A DNA stretch of 64,000 nucleotides from Deinandra increscens subsp. villosa. Its lineage: Eukaryota; Streptophyta; Magnoliopsida; Asterales; Asteraceae. The stretch spans positions 1,570,265-1,634,264 of the forward strand of contig JBCNJP010000019.1 of the NCBI GenBank assembly GCA_039602395.1. The letters are read 5' to 3'. The notes under the pieces are model-generated. The model had not been told where the DNA came from. It did no database searches and saw only the letters and a program-made list of their open reading frames with translations. Position numbers and translations under genes: made by a program. Positions 1 through 9,825 of the stretch are shown in pieces; position 1 is the stretch's first letter, and every line of letters begins with the position of its first letter.

Positions 1-746
1 AAAGCCTTCACTGCACCAACAAAGTTGAATAACCCCATATTCCTCCTACCTTGTAAGATATTAGGGTAACGTATGTTGACAAATTGGAATTTTGAAGCGT
101 GTGGACCCCAGGAAGTTCTGCATTGTCCCTGAATTCAAATACTTGTTCACCGTCTCTCTCTGTAACCACCACCACCGCCTTTGGAAACCATTCAGATAAT
201 AACTATCAAGCCTCATCTTCGCCCGCACAATAGGCAGCTGTCCCACTTCTCCATGGCCAGGAATTTCTCCATTTTCAGTAAATCCAATGTTGAGGACTTG
301 ATGAGGGTTAAGTGGCCCGTGATGTATGTTGGAACGGGGTAAGACTCGGATTTCGCCAACTATCCCACTGAATCTCGTATGAAACTCGTTATCATCAGTA
401 TCTATACTAAGATCCACCAGATGTTCCGCCATTGTTATGGAAAGCAAGGTTTTAGGGTTCTGTGATGAGATTTGGGGGTGGGGTGGAAAGAAAATGTTGG
501 GATTATTTATTATTATTGAAAATATTATTAATATTGGAGGTATTTTTGTCCGGCCACTTTGGCATTTGTGTAATAAATAAATATATAAATAAATGCCACA
601 TTTGATATTTGTTTTCGTTTTATGTCCTTTTCATCAAGATTTCGTCAAGAAAAAGACATGGAGATTAATCCGGTTGAATTAGAGACAAAAAAAATATTAA
701 TAATCTATACTACTAATTAGAATTTATGGGGGAATTTTTTATATAA
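1..746. repeat. Left arm of a large inverted duplication
   Basis: The first 746 bases are the reverse complement of 3508-4251 with only scattered single-base changes and small indels, for example one base near position 81 and a few bases in the AT-rich stretch near 580. The match starts at the window edge, so the left arm probably extends outside. It ends close to 746, where the sequence diverges into an AT-rich run. The arm carries the 5' flank and first half of the RIP-like gene in minus orientation. Confidence 0.9.
61..432 (-). CDS. RIP-like protein, N-terminal half (left copy)
   Basis: A 123-residue frame starting at the ATG read from 432 down to 430. A longer frame exists upstream but lacks an ATG. 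It is the inverted twin of 3820-4191, differing at one residue near the C-terminus. The segment with SYYLNGF resembles the strand that precedes the substrate pocket in plant ribosome-inactivating proteins, which remove an adenine from 28S rRNA. The catalytic half would lie to the left; only about a dozen of its codons fall inside the window (38 to 1). The same change of frame between halves is present as in the right copy, so it predates the duplication or reflects an intron. Family assignment is inference from motif resemblance. Confidence 0.5.
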   Translation of the reverse strand: MAEHLVDLSIDTDDNEFHTRFSGIVGEIRVLPRSNIHHGPLNPHQVLNIGFTENGEIPGHGEVGQLPIVRAKMRLDSYYLNGFQRRWWWLQRETVNKYLNSGTMQNFLGSTRFKIPICQHTLP

Positions 747-887
747 TTTTTTTTTATTTCTATTTTTTATGTAAATTTAACTATAGTTTTTAAGATTGTA
801 TTTAACATTTCTCATTAAATTAATATGCAATAAAATTTAACATTAAACATATATTTTTTCATTGTGTGGTTACACTTTTAATCATAA

Positions 888-1159
888 TTAGCGTGGTGCC
901 CGCGCGATGTATCTGGGTGACGGTGGCAGCGGCGGGTAGCGGCGGCGTTGGTGAATGTAAAAGTAATTGACGTAAAAGGGGTAGTGTGATTATTTAAGGG
1001 TTGAGGGATCTATGTTGTAAATTATTTCATTAAGGGTATCATAGGTATATCAAATGAAAATGTTTAAAATAATGAATAAGGATGAACGGTAATATAGACA
1101 TTTAAAAATGGAATGTTGGAAAAGGGGGGAAGGGTCTAGACTTTATAAGAGAGTATAGA
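888..1159 (-). mobile_element. Short non-autonomous Helitron-like element
   Basis: Read on the minus strand it starts with TCTATACTCTCTTATAAAG after an A at 1160 and ends CTAA before a T at 887, which fits Helitron insertion between A and T. A GC-rich stem motif with CGCGCGGGC lies about 12 bases before the 3' end. It has no terminal inverted repeat, no target duplication and no coding capacity in its 272 bp. Helitron identity is inferred from these end rules. Confidence 0.55.
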
Positions 1160-1299
1160 TAGATAAAGCAAACACCATTGGGATTTTTGGTTCTGTTAAC
1201 ATGTATCAGACGTATTAACTTCGATATGTCACGTTAGAAAGGTAATTTCTTTCAAACTACAAATCAACTTTTTTTTCTTCAAATCTTTATATATAAAGA

Positions 1300-1303
1300 C
1301 TAG
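1300..1303 (-). mobile_element. Isolated Helitron-like 3' terminus
   Basis: On the minus strand a short hairpin (1311-1330) is followed by TAGAATGCTAG and then T, the usual Helitron 3' form of hairpin, about ten bases, CTAG, T. No matching 5' TC end can be assigned; the body seems cut by neighbouring elements. Confidence 0.35.
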
Positions 1304-1424
1304 CATTCTACCCGCAGCATGCGCGTGGTTTAAATTTTTATCTTAGCTAAAGGGTACCCGCGCAATGTGCCAACCCCTAATATGTCATGAAAGAAGTCTT
1401 AAATCTTAATTCCGTTGTTAATCA

Positions 1425-1733
1425 CTAGTGTGGTGTCCGCCCGATGTAGCGGGTTAACGGTGGCGATGAGTGACGGTGATGGTGGTAGCGACGGCAGTGG
1501 TAGCGGTGCGGCGGCGATGGTGGTAACGACAGCGGTATGGCGGTGAATGTAAAAGTATTTAAAATGTAAAGGGGTAGTATGATTATTTAAGGGTTAAGGA
1601 ATGTATGTTGTGAAGTTGAAAAAAAGGGGGGTATGAAAATGTGGAAAGTTGGAAAAAGGGGGAGGGGGCCATATGAAAATGTGAAAAGTTGGAAGGGGGT
1701 GGGGGGGTTATATGCTTTATATAGGAGTAAAGA
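1425..1733 (-). mobile_element. Short non-autonomous Helitron-like element
   Basis: The clearest copy of the cluster. On the minus strand it begins A|TCTTTACTCCTATATAAAGC and ends with a CCCG-loop-CGGG hairpin, then GGACACCACACTAG|T. Insertion between A and T, a 3' hairpin and the CTAG end are the Helitron hallmarks. It is 309 bp with no coding capacity. The G-rich internal tract is shared with 888-1159, 1927-2178 and 2291-2527. Confidence 0.65.
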
Positions 1734-1926
1734 TATTGTTAAAATTCAAAATACATAAGTTAAAATAAGAATTGAGTTAATTGTATAAATGAAAAGTTTG
1801 ACTAAATATATAAAGTAAATATTAATTATATAATTTAAGGTGTAAGGGTATAATTGTCATTGTGCATATTCAAATTATGTACCTTTAAACATAGGGTGAA
1901 GAATTTTTAATAAGTATTATAGATTA

Positions 1927-2178
1927 ATAGAACGGTGCCCGCGTGATGCGGCGGCGGTGGTGTGGTGGCGACGACCGGTGGTGGTGACGAAGACTTATGG
2001 TGGTGGTGGCGTCGACTTCGAATGGTGTAAGTAATTTATGTAGATGAGTTAGTATAGATATTTTAGAAGAAAAATAATTGATGTTGTAATTTAATCATTA
2101 AGGGCATTTTGGATATTTCTCATATCAAAAAATGAGTAACTTTCAAGAAGGGAGAGAATTATTATAAAGTATTATAGA
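1927..2178 (-). mobile_element. Short non-autonomous Helitron-like element
   Basis: The 5' end on the minus strand is TCTATAATACTTTATAATA, and the 3' side has the same GCGGGCACC stem motif as its neighbours. The last four bases read CTAT rather than CTAG or CTAA, so the end has decayed or is misplaced by a few bases. No coding capacity. Confidence 0.45.
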
Positions 2179-2290
2179 TAGATAGATAAAGTTATAAAAC
2201 ACCCATTATTTGAATGAATGAAATACTACTATTTTTCCAAAAACCAAAATATTAAAAAAAGATAGAAAGAAAAAATATAAATAAATTGAA

Positions 2291-2527
2291 ATAGCGTGGT
2301 GCCCGCGCGATGTAGTGGGTGACAACGGTGATGGTGGTAGCGACGACAGTGGTAGCGGTGCGGTGGCGATGGTGGTAACGATAGCGGCATATTGGCGGCG
2401 GGTGCGGCGACGGCGACGGGTGGTGGCGGCGACATTGAAAAGTAATTAAAATGTAAAGGGGGTAGTGTGATAATTTAAGGGTTGAGGGATCTATGTTGTA
2501 AATTATTTGTTTAAGGATATTTTAGGT
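2291..2527 (-). mobile_element. Truncated Helitron-like element
   Basis: Carries the same 3' motif (CATCGCGCGGGCACCACGCTA on the minus strand reads through 2291-2311) and the same internal text as 888-1159, but similarity stops near 2527 and no 5' TC end is visible. A reading frame through it consists of proline and histidine runs from the GGT repeats and is not a gene. Confidence 0.45.
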
Positions 2528-3507
2528 CGACAATTTATATACATTAAATTATAAGTTTTGCTAATGACAGTCCTATAGTTTGTCATTAACATACATAAAA
2601 CGTTTTATGTGTGTTATTGACTGCCTTAAGGGTTGTCGTTGGAATCTAAGTATCTAACATCCAATTTATAGATATATAAATTGTATTTGTAGATTGGAAA
2701 TTGATTTTTTTTTCTTTTGTTTCTTTATATCAAGAAATTGAAAGAATTGATTTTGTGTGTGTGTTTTGGTTGACGTGGGAGAATTGAGAAAGGTGAATTG
2801 AAATTTAAATCGGTAAAAAAATGGTGTCTGCACTTCTATTGTCGGATTGCAGGTTATGTCCATGGTGTCCGAAAACGGCACTCCCATTGTCACATTCAGT
2901 TACGTGTCATAAAAGCACATTGACATGAAGGCAATTCGGCATTGCCATTGCCGATTTGGGGTGATATGGACCAATTCGGCACTGTTAGTGGCGAAAATAC
3001 AGGTTCTAATTATTTTTTTTCCCTAAAAACTTGTTGACAAAATGGGGTGACCATTCCGGCAAAAAATTTCCCAAAAGCCGGTAACTTGATTACGTACGAA
3101 ACAAAATGGCAAATTGTTGTTGTCAAATTATTAAAAACATATAGCAACATAATAATAGCAAGTCAATAGCATGTTATCTGATGGGTAGTGATTTTTACAC
3201 TGAATAAATTTATTTTTTTACGAAAATCAAATCTAAAAGACAATAATGCCCTCATTCATTTTCTTATCGTTTGTATTCGTAGTTCTCCTAACAAAACCCA
3301 ATACCCAAAACCATTATCCTCTATTCCTCTCCCCTTTATGGATGTCTCCGTAATAAGAAATTCATGTAAAATATTCACTCGCAAACATAAAGGCATGAAA
3401 AACGAATTGTTAGTTAACCCACTGATATGTGCTCAATCTAGCTACCCACGTCCGTCACCGACTTGCAGTTTAGTTTAATTAGTTTCGTTTTAGTTTTAAT
3501 ATTTTAT

Positions 3508-4251
3508 ATCAAAAATTCCCCCATAAATTCTAATTAGTAGTATAGATTATTAATATTTTTTTTGTCTCTAATTCAACCGGATTAATCTCCATGTCTTTTT
3601 CTTGACGAAATCTTGATGAAAAGGACATAAAACGAAAACAAATATCAAATGTGGCATTTATTTATATATTTATATTTATTACACAAATGCCAAAGTGGCC
3701 GGACAAAAATACCTCCAATATTAATAATACTTTCAATAATAATAAATAATCCCAACATTTCCTTTCCACCCCACCCCTAAATCTCATCACAAAACCCTAA
3801 AACCTTGCTTTCCATAACAATGGCGGAACATCTGGTGGATCTTAGTATAGATACTGATGATAACGAGTTTCATACGAGATTCAGTGGGATAGTTGGCGAA
3901 ATCCGAGTCTTACCCCGTTCCAACATACATCACGGGCCACTTAACCCTCATCAAGTCCTCAACATTGGATTTACTGAAAATGGAGAAATTCCTGGCCATG
4001 GAGAAGTGGGACAGCTGCCTATTGTGCGGGCGAAGATGAGGCTTGATAGTTATTATCTGAATGGTTTCCAAAGGCGGTGGTGGTGGTTACAGAGAGAGAC
4101 GGTGAACAAGTATTTGAATTCAGGGACAATGCAGAACTTCCTGGGGTCCACACGCTTCAAAATTCCAATTTGTCAACGTACGTTACCCTAATATCTTACA
4201 AGGTAGGAGGAATATGGGGTTATTCAACTTTGTTGGTGCAGTGAAGGCTTT
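3508..4251. repeat. Right arm of the large inverted duplication
   Basis: Inverted match of 1-746. The right arm continues as a complete gene locus past 4251, while its partner leaves the window. The very high identity, including non-coding flanks, indicates a recent event. Confidence 0.9.
3820..4191 (+). CDS. RIP-like protein, N-terminal half (right copy)
   Basis: 123 residues from the ATG at 3820, which follows an AACA context and a plausible 5' leader. It resembles the N-terminal half of plant ribosome-inactivating proteins: an early RFSGIVGEIR segment, then RAKMRLDSYYLNGF, which fits the strand with the substrate-binding tyrosine. No signal peptide is visible, so a cytosolic form is likely. 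The frame stops at 4189-4191, just before the catalytic half, which is read in another frame from about 4142 onward. This is either a frameshift that breaks the gene or a small unrecognised intron. Assignment is by motif, not by search. Confidence 0.55.
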   Translation: MAEHLVDLSIDTDDNEFHTRFSGIVGEIRVLPRSNIHHGPLNPHQVLNIGFTENGEIPGHGEVGQLPIVRAKMRLDSYYLNGFQRRWWWLQRETVNKYLNSGTMQNFLGSTRFKIPICQRTLP

Positions 4252-4594
4252 GGCAAATAACCTTGATCCTCAAAGGAATCTGATCTCTATTGCGCTAACC
4301 ATTTCTGAATCGGTTCGCTTTCGTTGGATTTCAGACCATTTTACCACCATTTTTGAAACCCGTCAACCATGGGAGCTTCAACAGTGGATGGCTGACTTGA
4401 TTCACAGTTGGGGTCCCTTATCAAAGAGGGCAAGGGATTTTGCTGCAATGAATGCGCTGAATGAAGCTGACCTACCCATTGAACCGGATGATGTTGATGA
4501 CTTGCTGATGCAAACACGCAACTATGATTTGTTATTGGATCCAGAAAATGGTCCTCGAATGTGTGCCGTGTGCATTATGAAACTCAAACATTAG
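4214..4594 (+). CDS. RIP-like protein, catalytic C-terminal half
   Basis: A 126-residue frame offset from the preceding half. It contains ISESVRFRWISDHF, matching the active-site helix of rRNA N-glycosylases, in which a Glu and an Arg three residues later act on the adenine. A downstream SWGPLSKRARDF fits the segment after that helix with its conserved Trp. The frame is also open upstream of its first ATG to about 4142, so no stop separates the halves at the protein level; what separates them is a change of frame. No lectin B-chain follows, so it would be a type-1-like or JIP60-like form. Whether the locus is active or a pseudogene cannot be decided here. Confidence 0.55.
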   Translation: MGLFNFVGAVKALANNLDPQRNLISIALTISESVRFRWISDHFTTIFETRQPWELQQWMADLIHSWGPLSKRARDFAAMNALNEADLPIEPDDVDDLLMQTRNYDLLLDPENGPRMCAVCIMKLKH

Positions 4595-5185
4595 CTTTTT
4601 AGAGTTTCCCTTTAGTTAAGTACTATATGATACTCATTTGGTTAATCTTTTGTTACTCTTGGAACATGTGAATGAATCATGTATTCTTACTTTTGCTTAA
4701 AGCATCCGACATCACTTGATTTTGATCTGTTTTGAGACTGATGATTGCCATGTTTTTGTTAACTATGTTAATGTGTGTAAATTTGGTTGCCCATCATATA
4801 TATGCTTATACAACAACTATGTTTTCTGATGATGTCAACTCTATATAAGTTCTGATATAAACTCTGTTTGTTTAAGTTACTTTAGTTTTCGACTTGTTTC
4901 AAATGTCGCATTCTTTGGTTTACGAGTGAAATGACTTCATCATCTCTATGGAGGAGGAGTTGGGACTGGAAGAACCATGTTAATGGACTTATCTTATCAT
5001 CAATTGTAAGCTTCATCCATGTCATTTGGAAACAATATAAAAACACTTGTTATAATATTGGTTTGACCTCTTGTGACATGTACATTTTGATAACAGGCCT
5101 CACGATTGGAGGAAAAAGAGGATTCCGGTCTCATGCCACTGTCTTCAGTCTCGCCAGTTAAAAGGATTCTGACCTCTTTTATGGA
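4595..5185. other. Region without recognisable gene
   Basis: The 3' flank of the RIP-like gene, AT-rich and without recognised repeats. A 76-codon frame at 4931-5161 has no domain or codon-bias signal and is probably chance. Confidence 0.5.
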
Positions 5186-5686
5186 AATGACACAGTACAA
5201 CCCCCCCCCCCCCCCAACACCCGAACACACACCATCTGATGCATCACATCAGTTGAAATAGTCACAAATATTTAACAATTCCATTTCATTAAGTTCAGCA
5301 CATAACAGTTTCATACAACAGTCAAGCATATAACAGTATCTACATAGTGACATACTAAAGTCACAGTTTCACATCACAGTCACAAATAATACCAACAAGG
5401 TCAGGTTAACAAACAATTAAGTACCCCCCCCCCCCTCCCCTAGCAAATGACACAGTACAGCCCCCCCCCCCCCCCCCCAACACCCGAACACACACCATCT
5501 GATGCACATCAGTTGAAATAGTCACAAATATTTAACAATTCCATTTCATTAAGTTCAGCACATAACAGTTTCATACAACAGTCAAGCATATAACAGTATC
5601 TACATAGTGACACACTAAAGTCACAGTTTCACATCACAGTCACAAATAATACCAACAAGGTCAGGTTAACAAACAATTAAGTACTA
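5186..5686. repeat. Direct duplication of a 260-bp unit with poly-C tracts
   Basis: Two copies, about 5186-5445 and 5446-5686, begin with the same ATGACACAGTACA text and a long C run, then remain nearly identical through AACACCCGAACACACACC to AATTAAGTAC. The first copy has an extra CAT and ends in a second C tract. The C homopolymers (14 and 18 bases) are likely replication-slippage or assembly-error sites. Confidence 0.85.
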
Positions 5687-6565
5687 ACACATACTCGCGC
5701 ACGCGTCCAACTCAAGTTGGGACCCAGATCATATATATTTACTGCTAAAGTAAAAGACATAATAGGAACAATCTCACCAGGATTTTTTTCCCAAGTTAGG
5801 GATCGCCAAACAACTAAACCAGCTGTATAACCTTCACTTAGGGTTATATCAGCTGGTTTGAAGAAGCAGTCTACACAATCAGGTGTTCATAGTATATAAC
5901 CATATAAGTCAACCAGCTGTATAACCTTCACTTAGGGTTATATCAGCTAGGTTGACTAACCAGTCCACAGATGAATATGTTTTAGCCCTTTTACCCACCT
6001 GCAAAACGACAAATAACAAATTTTAGTTGCTACATAAACCAAATAATATTAACTTAAACACTAATTAAAACCTTCTAAATTAACATAAGTAAAAAGATCT
6101 AACCTGATACAAAAATAGGTAAACTCTGGATGTTGAGCACATACTCAGGTTATACAGCTAGGTTAGACCAACAGTCTACACAACAATATGTTCAAGGTAT
6201 TTCATCACCTGCAAAATGACAAACCATCAACTTTACTTGCTAGACATAGGAATTTAAGAGAAGTGGATACTAACATAAACAGTGATTAATAGCTTATAAT
6301 TTACAGAAGTGATTTTAAGCTAACCTTTGACTAAAGATTCGGATTCATAAACCCTAGATCTCAAGCAACCAGTTCTATTACATCACACATAGCCTGAATT
6401 TGTAGATCAAATAAGTACAGATTCAGAACATATGAAATATTAGATAAAAACGAAATAGAAGTTCTAATGTAGGAACTCAAACCCTAGATCTCAAACAATA
6501 GCACCGACAGATCCATGTAAATGCAAACCACAATACGGTCGGAGATCTAGGTTTGCCTTGGTGAT
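5687..6565. other. Gene-free region with small degenerate repeats
   Basis: Contains a repeated segment with CAGCTGTATAACCTTCACTT at about 5820 and again at about 5912, with a third weaker copy near 6140. Two copies of AAACCCTAGATCTCAA lie near 6350 and 6478. No coding region recognised. Confidence 0.5.
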
Positions 6566-6660
6566 AACCGAGCCTATCCATACTTTCACCTTGAGGACAA
6601 GGTGAATTTGAGTGGGGTGGAATGATATGTGCTCAATCTAGCTACCCAACAATACGGTCG
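6566..6660 (+). mobile_element. 3' remnant of an LTR retrotransposon
   Basis: The text CACCTTGAGGACAAGGTG followed by GAATTTGAGTGGGGTGGAAT is typical of the end of a plant Gypsy or Copia internal region and its polypurine tract. TGATATGTGCTCAATCTAGC after it would be the start of the LTR. The same LTR-start text recurs at 3422-3447. No polyprotein survives. Confidence 0.5.
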
Positions 6661-6768
6661 GAGATCTAGGTTACCATCTATCACTTCCGGTTACCATCTA
6701 TCACCCGCTCTCGTAGTTCTCGTTCTGTTATTTTCTAATCACTTAAGATACGGTCTTCTTCCTTCTAC

Positions 6769-6808
6769 TTATAATACATATTTGAGGGATAAATGCATAA
6801 ACATTTTT
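6769..6808. repeat. 40-bp direct repeat, copy 1
   Basis: ATAATACATATTTGAGGGAT and the next 20 bases recur at 8242-8281 on the other side of the Mutator-like element. This shows a short tandem duplication that already existed when the element landed. Confidence 0.8.
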
Positions 6809-6924
6809 GCACATTAAGTGTTTGATTAAATGTTTGATTAAGTGTTTGATTAAATGTCTGTATGAAAAGTTATAAGAAATGACTGTTTGCAACTTATGTA
6901 TTGAATCTTGCATTATTTATAATA

Positions 6925-8240
6925 GAGTAAATTACTCTTTACGTCCCTGTGGTTTGTATCAAATTACTATTTAAGTCCTAAATTTTCATTTTCAACAAAT
7001 CTGCCCCAGTGGTTTCCGATTTGTATCCAATCAGGTCCTAGCGGCTAACACCGTTAAAATTTTCTATTATGTTTTGATGAAATGACTAAAATACCCCTCT
7101 ACACCTATCTCTTTAGTCTCTCTACCTGCCCACATCCCTCTTTCTTTCTCACTAGTAAGCACTAGAAAACCCTCCAGCACCACCGCCTTCCGCCACCACC
7201 ACTAGCATCGCCTTTACACCCTAGCCGCCGCCGTCTAAATCCATCTCCACCCACATCGACCACCGCCTTCCAGTGCCGTCGTTGGGAAAACTAAGATAGA
7301 GGAATCGAGTGATGAAGATGAAGGATGGGAATCAATCGACTCGGAATCCCAATGAAGGCTGGGAATTAATCGAGGCTTTAGTGCAAAACGTTTCAGACCA
7401 TCGACTCTCCCTCTGTTTCAGACCATCGACATCGCCATCATCATCGTTCTCCATCTGTTTCACACCAGCGACATCCCATCTTCATCTCCTTCCTTGCTCT
7501 CACCACATCACCGCAACCAGTGATGCGAATCCAGCACCACCACCTTGCTCTCACCACATCACCGGCCAAACCTAGTCACCGACTCACCGGTGACCTCCGG
7601 CCACCACATCACCGCAACCAGATCTGAAACTTAATTGTTTCTTGGAGTTGTAAAAATTGAAATTTTTGAGATGGATTGAAATTTGTTTCCCCTAGATCTA
7701 CTCCCTGTGTGAATTTTTTTATATTCGAACAATTGATTTTTTTTTAAAGATGAATTGAATTTCATCTTTAATTTGAAAAGATCTGTAATGTTTAGTGGGG
7801 TTTAAATTAATTCACCGATCTAAGGAGGTCGATTTATTCTCCCTGCTTACAAAATCTCCCAAATCAATGTTAGTCGTGGGAATAGATGGAGGTGGCCGGA
7901 AGTGGTGGTGTTGACAGTTAAGTTGGTAGCCGGAAGCCCGGAAGTGATGGACTTGGCCGGCAGTGGTGGTGGTGTTAACCGGTGGGTAGCCGGAAGTGAT
8001 GGACTTGGTCGGAAGTGGTGGTGGTGTTAACCGGTGGGGTTAGAAGAAGATTTAGTTGGTGTTTTTAAGGGTATTTTAGTCTTTTTATTACAAACTAATA
8101 GAAAATTTTAACAGTGTTAGCCGTTAGGACCTAATTGGATACAAATCAAAAACCACAAGGGCAGATTTGTTGAAAATGAAAATTTGGGACTTAAATAGTA
8201 ATTTGGTGCAAACCACAGGGACGTAAACAGTAATTTACTC
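6925..8240. mobile_element. Mutator-like (MULE) non-autonomous element
   Basis: Terminal inverted repeats of about 150 bp: GAGTAAATTACTCTTTACGT at the left and its complement at the right (ACGTAAACAGTAATTTACTC). The flanks carry a perfect 9-bp target duplication, TTTATAATA, at 6916-6924 and 8241-8249. Long TIRs with a 9-bp duplication define MULEs. The interior (about 7160-8050) is rich in CCACCACC and GGTGGTGG with a weak 88-codon frame at 7309-7575. It may be a captured gene fragment (Pack-MULE style), but I recognise no transposase and no host family. Confidence 0.85.
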
Positions 8241-8241
8241 T

Positions 8242-8281
8242 TTATAATACATATTTGAGGGATAAATGCATAAACATTTTT
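8242..8281. repeat. 40-bp direct repeat, copy 2
   Basis: Second copy of the 6769-6808 segment, beginning inside the right target duplication of the Mutator-like element. Confidence 0.8.
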
Positions 8282-8950
8282 CATTCTTTCGTAGAATTCT
8301 TTAACTTCTGTGCGTTTTCACTCGACTAGCTAAGTTTATAATAATGCTCTGATAGTTTAATATCGGATTTAGTGGGATCATGCCGAACGTTTTTAATTTC
8401 ATTTAAACCTCAACTTATGATTTGATTTAATTGATACGTTTGTTATGCGCTAATTTACTAAATTTATATTTAGAACTACATTAGCTTTTTGATCAACTCG
8501 TGTTCTTCTCTAGTTTTATGATGACTTTCATCATATACGTTGCTATGTTACTAATTATATATGTTGTCATATATGTTATCAAGCTTCAAGATGGAGCATG
8601 ATTGATTGTTTGCATTATATTGGCTTGCCATAGTAGTAATGTGGTACGAGTTTTCTTTGAAGTTGTTTTAGCTCATGTTTTGGAAAATGGAATAAGTCTG
8701 ATGATTTCAGAAACAATCAATGTTTCAATGGCGGAAAAAAACAGATTCATTTATTTGTTAATTACAATTCATTTATATTCAACTAACTCCCAAAATTCAT
8801 TATGGTCATCTAGAAAGCACTAGCAAAATGATGGCAAATGTACACGGTAGGATCTGTTTTATTTTGAAACATTGAAGGTTATTCCTAAACATAACTATGT
8901 AGTAAGACTTTGATCATACAATATGCACAGAAATGTGTTGCACCTACAGG
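8282..8950. other. Region without recognisable gene
   Basis: AT-rich intergenic DNA. A 73-codon frame at 8602-8823 has no recognisable motif. Confidence 0.4.
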
Positions 8951-8959
8951 CAATCTAAA

Positions 8960-9700
8960 ATAAACCAAATCATTCAAACTAATCGTTGTTGTTACCTACA
9001 TTGTATATTCATTGTTGTCTATTTTCAGCTTTATTGATTGTTTGTTTCATGCTAATGGTGTTAGCTAACTTCTGTTAGCAAAGTGACCCTTCATATATGG
9101 CTGCTGTTAGCTACATTCCCTGTCATTGTGTGTCTATTATCAGCTAGTTGATTGTGTGTTTATGCCTACTGTTATCTATCTTCTTACCTAAACTCACTGC
9201 TTATGTGTGGCTGTTGTTACCTACATTGTATGATTATGGTTAATATTTTCACAACTTTGATTCTTTGTTGCATGCTACTGCTATTACCTAAGTTATGTAA
9301 CCTAAAGTGACTGCTTATATCTGACTGTTGTTACCTACATTCTATCTTAATTGGTGTCTATTTTTTAGCTAATTTCATTGTTTGTTTCATGCTACTGCTG
9401 TTACCCAACTTCTGTTAAGCTAAACTCACTGTTTATATATGGCTGTTGTTAGCTACATTCCGTGTTAATAAGTTATGTAACCTAAAGTGACTGCTTATAT
9501 CTGACTGTTGTTACCTACATTCTATCTTAATTGGTGTCTATTTTTTAGCTAATTTCATTGTTTGTTTCATGCTACTGCTGTTACCCAACTTCTGTTAAGC
9601 TAAACTCACTGTTTATATATGGCTGTTGTTAGCTACATTCCGTGTTAATGTGTGTCTATGATCAGCTACTTTGATTGTGTGCTACTGTTACCTAAATTAA
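8960..9700. repeat. Degenerate tandem array with an exact 180-bp duplication
   Basis: The region repeats units of roughly 80-100 bp built around GCTGTTGTTACCTACATT and TGCTACTGCTGTTACC. Within it, 9290-9469 and 9470-9649 are identical, a recent 180-bp tandem duplication. The same family recurs at 15430-15730 inside an intron of the nine-exon gene. Confidence 0.85.
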
Positions 9701-9744
9701 CTGTTCTTTTTGTGCATATTGTTAGCTATGTTCATGATATGTGC

Positions 9745-9825
9745 AATTGGTGTTGGTTCTACATATTGGCTAACCCTTGATCTGCCACTCAGAGTGGTGT
9801 GAAAACCTGGATAGGGCCAGTATCG
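9745..9825. repeat. 80-bp repeat shared with intron 6 of the 15-kb gene
   Basis: ACCCTTGATCTGCCACT and GTGGTGTGAAAACCTGGATA are found here and again at 15683-15722 in the same order, with flanking similarity. This supports a segmental relationship between 9-9.85 kb and 15.4-15.75 kb. Confidence 0.75.

Larger units (their letters stand above)
747..3507. other. Spacer between inverted arms, filled with small mobile elements
   Basis: This 2.7-kb spacer has no convincing host gene. Four to five blocks share a G-rich GGTGGTGGCG-like core next to a GCCCGCGCGATG hairpin motif, followed by the recurring text AAGGGGTAGTGTGATTATTT. They are annotated separately as Helitron-like elements. From about 2540 to 3480 I see unrelated AT-rich DNA and no family I recognise, apart from a 26-base LTR-like fragment at 3422-3447 that recurs at 6624-6649. 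Confidence 0.6.

Noticed and set aside
2229..2435. Pro/His-rich minus-strand frame
   Set aside because: Reading through the GGT/GGC repeats of a Helitron-like element.
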